Below are positions 1 through 5,103 of a DNA stretch of 5,103 bases, one piece after another. Every line of letters starts with the position of its first letter. Position 1 is the first letter of the stretch. The DNA lies in the NCBI GenBank assembly GCA_903910005.1, contig CAIVXW010000350.1, forward strand, positions 1 through 5,103, written 5' to 3'. The notes under the pieces were generated by a model that was not told where the DNA came from, searched no databases, and saw only the letters and a program-made list of their open reading frames with translations. Made by a program: the position numbers and the translations under genes. The stretch comes from an uncultured Methylococcaceae bacterium. Its GTDB lineage: Bacteria; Pseudomonadota; Gammaproteobacteria; Methylococcales; Methylococcaceae.

Positions 1-685
1 ATTCGAGGTACGGCTGCGTCGCCGTCAGAACCGCCGGATCGTGCCGGGCCATGGTGTAATCGGCCAGCCGTTTGACCTGATCCGCCTCACCCCGGGCGGC
101 AAAATACTCAAAAGTGCCCACCCGGATATGGCTGGCCGCCACCCGGGTCAGAATGGCTCCCGGCAACACTCTGTCCCGGTACACCGGCTGCCCGGTCGCC
201 ACCACTGCCAGGGCGCGGGTGGTCGGAATCCCCAGAGCCTGCATCGCCTCTCCCAGCAAGACTTCCCGCAACATCGGCCCCACGGCGGCCTTGCCATCGC
301 CATTGCGGGAATACGGCGTTCGCCCTGAGCCTTTGAAACTCAGGTCGTAACGTTGTCCCTCCCGGTCGATCAACTCACCCAGCAGCAGGGCACGCCCATC
401 GCCCAGACGAGGGCTGAAGTGGCCAAACTGATGCCCGGCATACACCTGGGCGACCGGTTCCGCCCCCGGCGGCAAGGCATTGCCGCAAAAAACGGCGGCC
501 AGGCTGGCGTCATCCAGTGTGGCGGGATCAATCCCCAGACACCGCGCCAGGGTGGTATTGAAATAGAGCAGGCGGGGTGCGGCGACCGGATCAGGCAATC
601 CGGCCACGTAAAAGTCCGGCAGTTGCCGGACGTAAGTGTTGTCGAATCGAAGGGTCAGACGTGAGGAGACGGTATCAGGAGTCAT
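1..685 (-). CDS. selO: SelO/YdiU protein adenylyltransferase (pseudokinase), N-terminal part, cut by window edge
   Basis: The first 228 codons are present; the gene continues past position 1. The family is usually about 480-500 residues, so roughly half is seen. SelO is a kinase-fold enzyme that binds ATP in flipped orientation and transfers AMP to Ser/Thr/Tyr of target proteins; in bacteria it has been linked to protein glutathionylation under oxidative stress. Visible family motifs are YAGHQFGHF (82-90), LGDGRALLLGE (94-104), FKGSGRTPYSR (117-127), LREVLLGEAM (139-148), GIPTTRAL (152-159) and TRVAASHIRVGTFEY (180-194). K118, E141 and R181 match the nucleotide-binding K113, E136 and R176 recalled for the Pseudomonas syringae enzyme at a constant offset of five. 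The Mg-binding and catalytic Asp/Asn lie outside the window. The GDGKAAVGPMLRE segment resembles the Bacillus-type form more than E. coli YdiU. The ATG at 685 fits the family N-terminus but has no clear Shine-Dalgarno; it overlaps by ATGA the stop of a short upstream frame. Confidence 0.95.
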   Translation of the reverse strand, partial: MTPDTVSSRLTLRFDNTYVRQLPDFYVAGLPDPVAAPRLLYFNTTLARCLGIDPATLDDASLAAVFCGNALPPGAEPVAQVYAGHQFGHFSPRLGDGRALLLGELIDREGQRYDLSFKGSGRTPYSRNGDGKAAVGPMLREVLLGEAMQALGIPTTRALAVVATGQPVYRDRVLPGAILTRVAASHIRVGTFEYFAARGEADQVKRLADYTMARHDPAVLTATQPYLE

Positions 686-888
686 ACGGGTATGGATTCA
701 GGGTTGTGCATCGGCAATGCCCTCAACGGGAGTGCCAGATTGCGGTGCATATCCGGGTGGTTCGTCGGCCAGAGCCATGCCGGGGGTGTCATAAGGGCTT
801 CCAGGCGGTTGCCTGGCGGTACTCGCAGGAAATCCAGATTCGGTGCTGCCTGCAATTGCTGCAGTTTACGCATTGCCGTCGCCTCAAT
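682..888 (-). pseudogene. Fragment of a HigB-type (RelE superfamily) toxin gene with an unrelated tail
   Basis: The stretch 888-793 encodes IEATAMRKLQQLQ followed by RVPPGNRLEAL. This is the middle of HigB/GraT-type ribosome-dependent mRNA interferase toxins, where family members carry xIExVAxRKLxxL and then PPGNRLEAL. Intact toxins are about 92 residues. About the first 24 residues are missing, and after LEAL the expected GDR/GQxSIRINDQWR(I/L)CF portion is absent. The frame instead continues with 36 residues I do not recognise and stops at 682-684, overlapping the selO start. The catalytic C-terminal part is gone, so a working toxin is not expected. An in-frame ATG at 873 would allow a 63-residue peptide. 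Upstream lies a Phd-like fragment, which is not HigB's usual partner. The assignment rests on recalled family motifs; the length of match makes it likely but not certain. Confidence 0.7.
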
Positions 889-997
889 GGTATTGACACA
901 TTCCGCGCAGGGTGATTCTCTGTGGCTCGTGATCCATCGCCAGTCGTACCCGTTGCCTCAGACGCGCCTTGGCGTCCTTTAATGCCCCTGTGTGCAT
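884..997 (-). pseudogene. Truncated Phd/YefM-type antitoxin (N-terminal fragment, 37 codons)
   Basis: A short frame from ATG 997 to TGA 884 encodes a 37-residue peptide. Residues 6-32 include LKDAKARL (6-13), then VRLA (17-20) and EPQRITLRG (24-32). This is the typical N-terminal DNA-binding portion of Phd/YefM antitoxins, whose consensus is roughly L.DAKARLSELVRRA...GPQ.IT.RG. A full antitoxin is about 75-90 residues and continues with a hydrophobic V(A)VV(L)S segment and a toxin-binding C-terminus. Here homology ends right after the RG, followed by MCQYH and a stop. Within about 10 bp another frame picks up HigB-like sequence, which suggests a deletion join between two toxin-antitoxin loci. 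The gene keeps an excellent ribosome binding site, so the peptide may still be made. Whether it retains DNA binding is unknown. Confidence 0.72.
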
Positions 998-1001
998 GAT
1001 G

Positions 1002-1008
1002 TTCTCCC
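1002..1008 (-). promoter_or_regulatory. Strong Shine-Dalgarno for the antitoxin fragment
   Basis: Read on the minus strand, GGGAGAA lies four bases upstream of the ATG at 997; its GGAG core is six bases from the ATG. This is the clearest ribosome binding site in the window and supports the ATG at 997 as the original antitoxin start. The remaining bases up to the lipB stop (1009-1046) show no convincing promoter or terminator. Confidence 0.6.
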
Positions 1009-1046
1009 GATTAAGCCAGTCAGTTTAGGTACGGTCGATCACTCAA

Positions 1047-1739
1047 CTACAAGGCACGGCCTGGTGACTCACGAGCACCTGCTGAGCCGACCGGGGAGCG
1101 GGATGGTGGCTTGATGGCCATCAGCAACTGCCGGAGCAGTGCGGCAGCTACCTGTTCGGGACAGGTTTCAATGCCAAGGGTGGCCAGACTGATGACTTCC
1201 AGTCCGGGGTAACCACAGGGGTGTGTGGCGGCAAACGGCGTGAGGTCGTTGTTCACGTTGAGGCTGAGGCCGTGGTAGGAGCAGCCCCGCCGGATTCGTA
1301 ACCCGAGCGAGGCGATTTTTCGTCCCGCCACGTACACGCCCGGTGCATCCGGGCGGGTTGCACCGTGGATGCCGTATTGTCGTAGCAGGCCCAGTACCGA
1401 TTGTTCCAGGGCACTGACCAGTTCGCGTACTCCCAAACGGTTGCGGCGTAGATCAAGCAGCGGATAGACAATCAGTTGACCCGGGCCGTGCCAGGTTATT
1501 TGCCCGCCCCGATCAGTGCGAACGAGGGGAATGGTGGAGGGTTCAAGCAGGTGATCCGGGTTGCCGTTCAAACCCAGGGTGTACACCGACGGGTGTTGCA
1601 GCAACCAGACCTGATCCGGGGTCGCTTCATCGCGGGTTTCGGTAAAGTGCCGCATGGCCGCCACGGTTGCCTGGTAATCCCTGAGACCCAGATAGCTCGG
1701 GTGAAGGATTCTGCCGGTTGCGGTTGTGTCCGTATTCAA
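1047..1739 (-). CDS. lipB: Octanoyl-[acyl-carrier-protein]:protein octanoyltransferase LipB
   Basis: LipB is a cytoplasmic enzyme that moves the octanoyl group from acyl-ACP to the lipoyl domains of pyruvate and 2-oxoglutarate dehydrogenases and the glycine cleavage H protein, the first step of lipoate synthesis. The product is 230 residues, slightly longer than E. coli LipB (213). Visible motifs are DRGGQITWHGPGQLIVYPL (76-94), RPDAPGVYV (129-137), GRKIASLGLRIRRGCSYHGL (139-158), LNVNNDL (160-166) and HPCGYPGLE (173-181). K141 and C175 match the catalytic K135 and C169 of E. coli LipB with a constant offset of six. The C-terminal 18-20 residues are a Ser/Gly/Arg-rich extension. The start is a TTG at 1739 overlapping the mgtE TGA (TTGA); the first in-frame ATG, codon 29, would remove conserved N-terminal sequence. 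There is no clear Shine-Dalgarno, so translation probably depends on ribosomes finishing mgtE. lipA does not follow. Confidence 0.96.
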   Translation of the reverse strand: MNTDTTATGRILHPSYLGLRDYQATVAAMRHFTETRDEATPDQVWLLQHPSVYTLGLNGNPDHLLEPSTIPLVRTDRGGQITWHGPGQLIVYPLLDLRRNRLGVRELVSALEQSVLGLLRQYGIHGATRPDAPGVYVAGRKIASLGLRIRRGCSYHGLSLNVNNDLTPFAATHPCGYPGLEVISLATLGIETCPEQVAAALLRQLLMAIKPPSRSPVGSAGARESPGRAL

Positions 1740-3178
1740 TGCAGGAATACGCTGGCAAGACCCAGGAAAATGAAAAAGCCCATGCCGTCGGTGACAGCCG
1801 TCAGCAGCACGCTGGTACCGACCGCCGGATCCATCCCCATCCGGTGACGCACCAGCGGAATGGCCAACCCGGTGATGGCGGCCACTACCAGGTTCAACAG
1901 GGTGGCACTGGCCATGACCAGTGCCAGCCCCCTGTCACTGTACAGGCCGTAGGCCAGGACGCCCAATACTGCCCCCCAGACGCTGCCATTCAGCAAGCCA
2001 ATCAGCATTTCCTTGGCGACCAGACGACGGGTGTTGCCGGGCGTAATCAGACCCAGGGCCAGTGAGCGAACAATCAACATGCTGGTCTGGTTGCCGGTAT
2101 TGCCACCGATACCGGCCACGATGGGCATGAGTGAAGCCAGTGCCACTACCTTGACGATGGTATCCTCGAACATTCCGATGACCCGGGTGCTGGCGAAAGC
2201 CGTCACCAGATTGATGGCCAGCCACACCCAGCGGTTCTTGAGGCTTTTCCATATCCCCGAGAAAATGTCTTCTTCTTCCATGAGACCGGCCTGATTGAGC
2301 CGTTCCTCATCCGACTGGCCACGAATATGATCGACGATGGCACTGACGCTGATGCGTCCCCGCAGGCGAAATTCGTGATCCACCACCGGTGCTGAAATCA
2401 GCTCGTAGCGATCAAAGGCCCGGGCGGCCTCATCGGCATCATCATCCAGATGGAACGCCACCAGATCACGGGCCATGATGTCGGCTACCTGCCGGTCCGG
2501 ACTCTGGGTCAGCAATCGCTTGAGCGGCAACACCCCCTTGAGGATGCCATTTTTATCCACGACAAACAGTTTGTCGGTGTGTACCGGCAAATCCCCCTGA
2601 CGGCGCAGATAACGCAAAACCACTTCCAGGGTAATGTCCTCACGGATGGTTACCATGCCAAAATCCATCAGGGCTGCCACGGTATTTTCATCGTGGGACA
2701 AAACCGAGCGAAGCCGTTCCCGGCCCTGATCATTCAGCCGCTCCAACAGTTCCTGCAGCACTTCTTCCGGTAAGTCCGGAGCCAGATCGGCAATCTCATC
2801 GGTTTCCAGTTCCTCAGCCGCATGCAGCAATTCACTGGTATCCATGGCGGAGATCAGGGTTGCACGGACGGCATCGGAGACCTCCAGCAGAATTTGTCCA
2901 TCCATGTCGGCGGCAACCAGGCTCCAGACCACGAGACGCTGCTCGACCGGCAATGCCTCCAGAATATAGGCGATATCGGCTGAATGGAGATTTTCCAGTT
3001 TATGGCGCAGCGCGACCTGGTGGGATCGGTGCAGCAGGTTTTCCACCAGGTCATGGTGGGGCATGGCCTGGTGTTGCAATATGGTCTCCTCCAGTTTCTG
3101 CTTCTGGAGCAGATCACGCACATCCTGCAGATGCTGCTTCAGATATTCCTCGGCGGGGGTGAGGCTGGAGGGATTCAT
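1736..3178 (-). CDS. mgtE: Magnesium transporter MgtE
   Basis: A full-length (480 residues) homodimeric Mg2+ channel/transporter of the inner membrane. Layout in order: a coiled N-terminal helix (about 1-40); the acidic MgtE N domain (about 40-165, with LHSADIAYILEALP and DLAPDLPEEV); a tandem CBS pair (about 166-290, with MDFGMVTIRE, TDKLFVVD and ELISAPVVD); an acidic connecting helix containing EEEDIF; and a membrane domain of about five helices (roughly 316-478). The signature MPIVAGIGGNTGNQ lies at 351-364. D464 in TDGMGFF appears to correspond to the selectivity-filter Asp432 recalled for Thermus MgtE. The many acidic residues in N and CBS fit Mg2+-dependent gating at protein level. The gene starts 28 bp after ybeD, leaving no room for a Mg2+ riboswitch directly upstream, and ends overlapping lipB. 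The ATG at 3178 has only a weak ribosome binding site. Its place between ybeD and lipB is unusual for this cluster. Confidence 0.96.
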   Translation of the reverse strand: MNPSSLTPAEEYLKQHLQDVRDLLQKQKLEETILQHQAMPHHDLVENLLHRSHQVALRHKLENLHSADIAYILEALPVEQRLVVWSLVAADMDGQILLEVSDAVRATLISAMDTSELLHAAEELETDEIADLAPDLPEEVLQELLERLNDQGRERLRSVLSHDENTVAALMDFGMVTIREDITLEVVLRYLRRQGDLPVHTDKLFVVDKNGILKGVLPLKRLLTQSPDRQVADIMARDLVAFHLDDDADEAARAFDRYELISAPVVDHEFRLRGRISVSAIVDHIRGQSDEERLNQAGLMEEEDIFSGIWKSLKNRWVWLAINLVTAFASTRVIGMFEDTIVKVVALASLMPIVAGIGGNTGNQTSMLIVRSLALGLITPGNTRRLVAKEMLIGLLNGSVWGAVLGVLAYGLYSDRGLALVMASATLLNLVVAAITGLAIPLVRHRMGMDPAVGTSVLLTAVTDGMGFFIFLGLASVFLH

Positions 3179-3206
3179 GGTGCGGGAATCCGGGGGGTTG
3201 AGGGTC

Positions 3207-3482
3207 TCAGAAGACCATTATGATGGCGGGCGAACGGCTGAGATCATGGTAAATAGCGTCGAGCTGGGCCTGGCTCCGGGCCTTGAGGGTGATGGTCACG
3301 GCAGTGTATTTGCCCCCTTTGCTCTGGCGGATGCTGATCCCTCCCTCGGTCAGTTGACCCGGTGCGTGACGATTGACGATCGCCAATATCTCAACTTCCA
3401 GGGTTTCACTGCTCGGCCCCATGGCCTTGATGGGAAACTCGCAGGGAAATTCAAGCAGGGAGGGTGTTGCAGGTGACGTCAT
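3207..3482 (-). CDS. ybeD: YbeD/DUF493 family protein, possible regulatory (ACT-like fold) small protein
   Basis: A 91-residue soluble protein clearly matching E. coli YbeD (87 residues): LLEFPCEFPIKAMG near the N-terminus, then VNRHAPGQLTEGG, SKGGKYTAVTITLKA, and a C-terminal RSPAIIMVF resembling the YbeD ending in RMVL. E. coli YbeD has a ferredoxin-like fold resembling the ACT regulatory domain; its biochemical role is not settled. The gene is conserved upstream of lipB in many gammaproteobacteria, which suggests a link to lipoate metabolism, but this is inferred from context. The ATG at 3482 overlaps the dat stop (ATGA) and has no visible Shine-Dalgarno, so translation is probably coupled to dat. 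In this window it is followed by mgtE rather than directly by lipB. Confidence 0.93.
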   Translation of the reverse strand: MTSPATPSLLEFPCEFPIKAMGPSSETLEVEILAIVNRHAPGQLTEGGISIRQSKGGKYTAVTITLKARSQAQLDAIYHDLSRSPAIIMVF

Positions 3483-4309
3483 GGGTTACGCAGATGCTGT
3501 TTGTAGGTCTGATAAAGCTGGTGCAGACGTGCCCACAGCGGACCCGGTTCACCGTTGCCGACGGGCATCTCATCCAGCCGGATCACCGGTAAAATCTCCC
3601 GGGTGGAACTGGTCAGCCAGAGTTCATCGGCCTGCCTGACTTCCGCCAGGGTCATTTGCCGCTCCTCGCAGGGAATCCGGTTGGCGCGGGCCAGTTCCAG
3701 TACCAGGTCACGGGTAATACCGGGCAGCAGTTCATGGCTTTTGGGTGGCGTCGTCAGCACTCCGCCCAGAACCGCAAATACATTGCTGGCGGCTCCTTCA
3801 ATCACCCGTCCGTCCCGGATCAGAATGCCCTCAATCGCCCCCCGATCCAGAGCCTCCTGCCGGAGCAGCACATTGGACAGCAGGGTTATCGCCTTGATGT
3901 GACACCACTGCCAGCGGATATCCGGTACGGTGACGGCTGCAACTCCCTCGGGCGGGATGGGGCTGATGGGGGAACACATGACGAAAACCGTGGGTTTAAC
4001 CCCGACCGGAATGGCGTGATCCCGCTTGGGGGCTGCTCCCCGGGTGATCTGCAAATACAGGTACTGGTCATGGGTGCCATCGATCAACTGGCGGAAGACC
4101 TCCAGCCACTGCACGTCATCGAGGGGGGATTCCATCCGGATACCCCGAAGGCTGTCGTCGAGTCGGCGCAAATGTTCGCCCAGCCGGAATGGCCGACCGC
4201 CGTATACCGGAATGACTTCGTAGACGCCGTCACCAAACAGAAAACCGCGATCCAGTACCGAGACTTTCGCCTCTTCCACCGGCATGTAGCTGCCATTGAG
4301 ATAAATCAT
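3479..4309 (-). CDS. dat: D-amino acid aminotransferase (D-alanine transaminase), PLP fold type IV
   Basis: A 276-residue class IV aminotransferase that interconverts D-alanine + 2-oxoglutarate and pyruvate + D-glutamate, supplying peptidoglycan precursors or recycling D-alanine. Visible motifs are LDRGFLFGDGVYEVIP (19-34); RGAAPKRDH (90-98), where R96 and H98 correspond to the substrate carboxylate-binding Arg/His of Bacillus D-amino acid aminotransferase; the PLP Schiff-base lysine K139 in HIKAITLLSNVLLRQEA; E171 in VIEGAASNVF, bonding the pyridine nitrogen; LLPGITRDLVLELA (194-207); and LTSSTREILPV (232-242). The R..H pair favours a D-amino acid rather than branched-chain enzyme; aminodeoxychorismate lyase is a less likely alternative. 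The start MIYLNG is the usual family N-terminus, although no good Shine-Dalgarno precedes the ATG at 4309. It lies 146 bp downstream of a D,D-carboxypeptidase gene, whose product releases D-alanine, and overlaps ybeD. Confidence 0.93.
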   Translation of the reverse strand: MIYLNGSYMPVEEAKVSVLDRGFLFGDGVYEVIPVYGGRPFRLGEHLRRLDDSLRGIRMESPLDDVQWLEVFRQLIDGTHDQYLYLQITRGAAPKRDHAIPVGVKPTVFVMCSPISPIPPEGVAAVTVPDIRWQWCHIKAITLLSNVLLRQEALDRGAIEGILIRDGRVIEGAASNVFAVLGGVLTTPPKSHELLPGITRDLVLELARANRIPCEERQMTLAEVRQADELWLTSSTREILPVIRLDEMPVGNGEPGPLWARLHQLYQTYKQHLRNP

Positions 4310-4335
4310 GAGTATGTCGTCTTTGGTATCGTTTA

Positions 4336-4347
4336 CAGGGTACCCTG
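4336..4347. repeat. Perfect 12-bp palindrome in the dacA–dat gap
   Basis: CAGGGTACCCTG reads identically on both strands and lies 27 bp upstream of the dat start, inside the 146-bp non-coding gap (4310-4455). It has no loop and no T-tract, so it is not a typical terminator. It could be a binding site for a dimeric regulator or simply chance. I found no convincing -35/-10 pair in this gap, so whether dat has its own promoter is open. Confidence 0.4.
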
Positions 4348-4455
4348 GATGCCCGCTCCATTTGAACTGCCGTTCCGGGCGAGGGCTGGTAATGCTTTCA
4401 GGATTCAGGCCAATGTATCCAAGGGTCGGAACCCGTTCCTGTCCTTATACCGGGG

Positions 4456-5103
4456 CTATTTGAAGGTCATCTGAATCTGGTCGATCAGTTGGCGGAAAAA
4501 ACCGCCGGTCTCCACGGCCTTGCTGGCCACCAGGTCTGCCTGGGCGACTACTTCATTGTTGTAGTTGACCCGGATGAATCCCAGTCTGGCTCCCTGCTGA
4601 ATCGGGGCCGTAATCATTTTTTCGGTTTCCAGAGCCGCCTTGAGGTTTTGATATTGCCCCTTCGGAAAGGTCACGAAGAAATTGTGGGCCGGGGTCAGGG
4701 ACAGTGTGGTTTCGGCTCCCTTCCAGACCCGAACCTCGGTCAGCGTGTCACCCGTTTTGTAGAGCGGGCGTGTCTCGAAAAAACGGAAGCCATAATTCAG
4801 CAGTGCCTGATTGGCATTGGCCCGCTCGCTGTCGCTGCGGGTACCCAGTACAACGGCCACCAGGCGCATGTTGTCACGCACGGCGGAGGATACCAGACAG
4901 TATCCGGCACTCTCGGTGTGACCGGTTTTGACACCATCGACGCTGGGATCACGCCACAACAGCCGGTTACGGTTATGTTGCCGGATGCCGTTGAATTCAA
5001 ACTCCTTGATCGAATGCCATTTGTAGTACTCGGGAAAGCGTTCGATCATGCTGCGGGTCAGCAGGGCCATATCCCGGGCCGTGGTGTAATGATCAGGGTC
5101 CGG
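4456..5103 (-). CDS. dacA: D-alanyl-D-alanine carboxypeptidase (PBP5/6 family), C-terminal part, cut by window edge
   Basis: About 215 C-terminal residues are present; the frame stays open to position 5103, so the start, signal peptide, and SxxK and SxN motifs lie outside the window. The enzyme is a periplasmic, inner-membrane-attached low-molecular-mass penicillin-binding protein that trims the terminal D-alanine from peptidoglycan pentapeptides. Seen here are the HYTTARDMALLTRSMI segment, FNGIRQHNRNRLLW, and the third active-site motif KTG in VDGVKTGHTESAGY (KTG codons at 4929-4921). The PBP5 C-terminal beta domain follows (from about RPLYKTGDTL to near the end). The protein ends in FFRQLIDQIQMTFK, consistent with the amphipathic membrane-anchoring helix of this family though slightly shorter than in E. 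coli PBP5. Whether it is dacA, dacC or dacD by orthology cannot be decided from this part. The dat gene downstream makes a D-alanine-handling pair. Confidence 0.95.
   Translation of the reverse strand, partial: PDPDHYTTARDMALLTRSMIERFPEYYKWHSIKEFEFNGIRQHNRNRLLWRDPSVDGVKTGHTESAGYCLVSSAVRDNMRLVAVVLGTRSDSERANANQALLNYGFRFFETRPLYKTGDTLTEVRVWKGAETTLSLTPAHNFFVTFPKGQYQNLKAALETEKMITAPIQQGARLGFIRVNYNNEVVAQADLVASKAVETGGFFRQLIDQIQMTFK

Noticed and set aside
801..816. Inverted repeat CCAGGC-GGTT-GCCTGG, a possible terminator hairpin.
   Set aside because: It lies inside the conserved PPGNRLEA coding stretch of the HigB-like fragment and has no T-tract on either strand, so codon content explains it.
692..982. 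A plus-strand frame across the lipB-selO gap, a possible gene filling the gap.
   Set aside because: No motif or convincing ribosome binding site, whereas the minus strand shows toxin-antitoxin signatures over the same bases.
1009..1050. A possible promoter (TTGAGT ... TAAACT) upstream of the antitoxin fragment on the minus strand.
   Set aside because: The two boxes are only 13 bp apart and neither is close to consensus at a workable spacing.
1476..2065. Plus-strand open frames opposite lipB and mgtE.
   Set aside because: They are antisense shadows of strongly supported genes; the translations are rich in Gln/Arg/Gly with no domain pattern.
3179..3206. A Mg2+-sensing riboswitch upstream of mgtE.
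   Set aside because: The ybeD-mgtE gap is only 28 bp, far too short for an M-box or similar element.
4416..4440. A GGAAC-GG-GTTCC inverted repeat (minus strand) downstream of dacA, a candidate terminator.
   Set aside because: Short stem, two-base loop and no following T-run; not supported as an intrinsic terminator.
3656..4474. A long plus-strand open frame (272 codons) opposite dat.
   Set aside because: It is antisense to a well-supported aminotransferase gene, its translation shows no recognisable motifs, and it reflects the codon bias of dat.

Overview
This looks like chromosomal DNA from a gammaproteobacterium. The order D,D-carboxypeptidase – D-amino acid aminotransferase – DUF493 – lipB is a familiar gammaproteobacterial cell-envelope/lipoate cluster, and MgtE, LipB and the DUF493 protein all read like proteobacterial versions. 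The DNA is moderately GC-rich by eye. I cannot place it to genus; a Chromatiales-like or related lineage is only a guess. Every gene I can support is on the minus strand, so transcription runs from high to low coordinates.

In transcription order: (1) 5103-4456, the C-terminal part of a PBP5/6-type D-alanyl-D-alanine carboxypeptidase (dacA/dacC family), entering from outside the window. (2) A 146-bp gap with a perfect 12-bp palindrome. (3) 4309-3479, a class IV, PLP-dependent D-amino acid aminotransferase. (4) 3482-3207, a YbeD/DUF493 protein. (5) 3178-1736, a full-length MgtE magnesium transporter. (6) 1739-1047, octanoyltransferase LipB. (7) 1046-686, a decayed stretch holding a fragment of a Phd-type antitoxin joined to a fragment of a HigB-type toxin. 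(8) 685-1, the N-terminal 228 residues of SelO/YdiU protein adenylyltransferase, running out of the window.

Genes 3 to 6 are tightly packed: dat/ybeD overlap by ATGA, mgtE/lipB overlap by TTGA, and ybeD/mgtE are 28 bp apart. They are probably one transcript with translational coupling, and ribosome binding sites in it are weak or absent. DacA and Dat both touch D-alanine/peptidoglycan metabolism, while LipB starts lipoate assembly. MgtE is the functional outsider in the cluster. lipA, which commonly follows lipB, is not in its usual place; the toxin-antitoxin debris and selO are there instead. That junction is the most interesting part of the window. I see no convincing new system, RNA gene, CRISPR array or intact mobile element.
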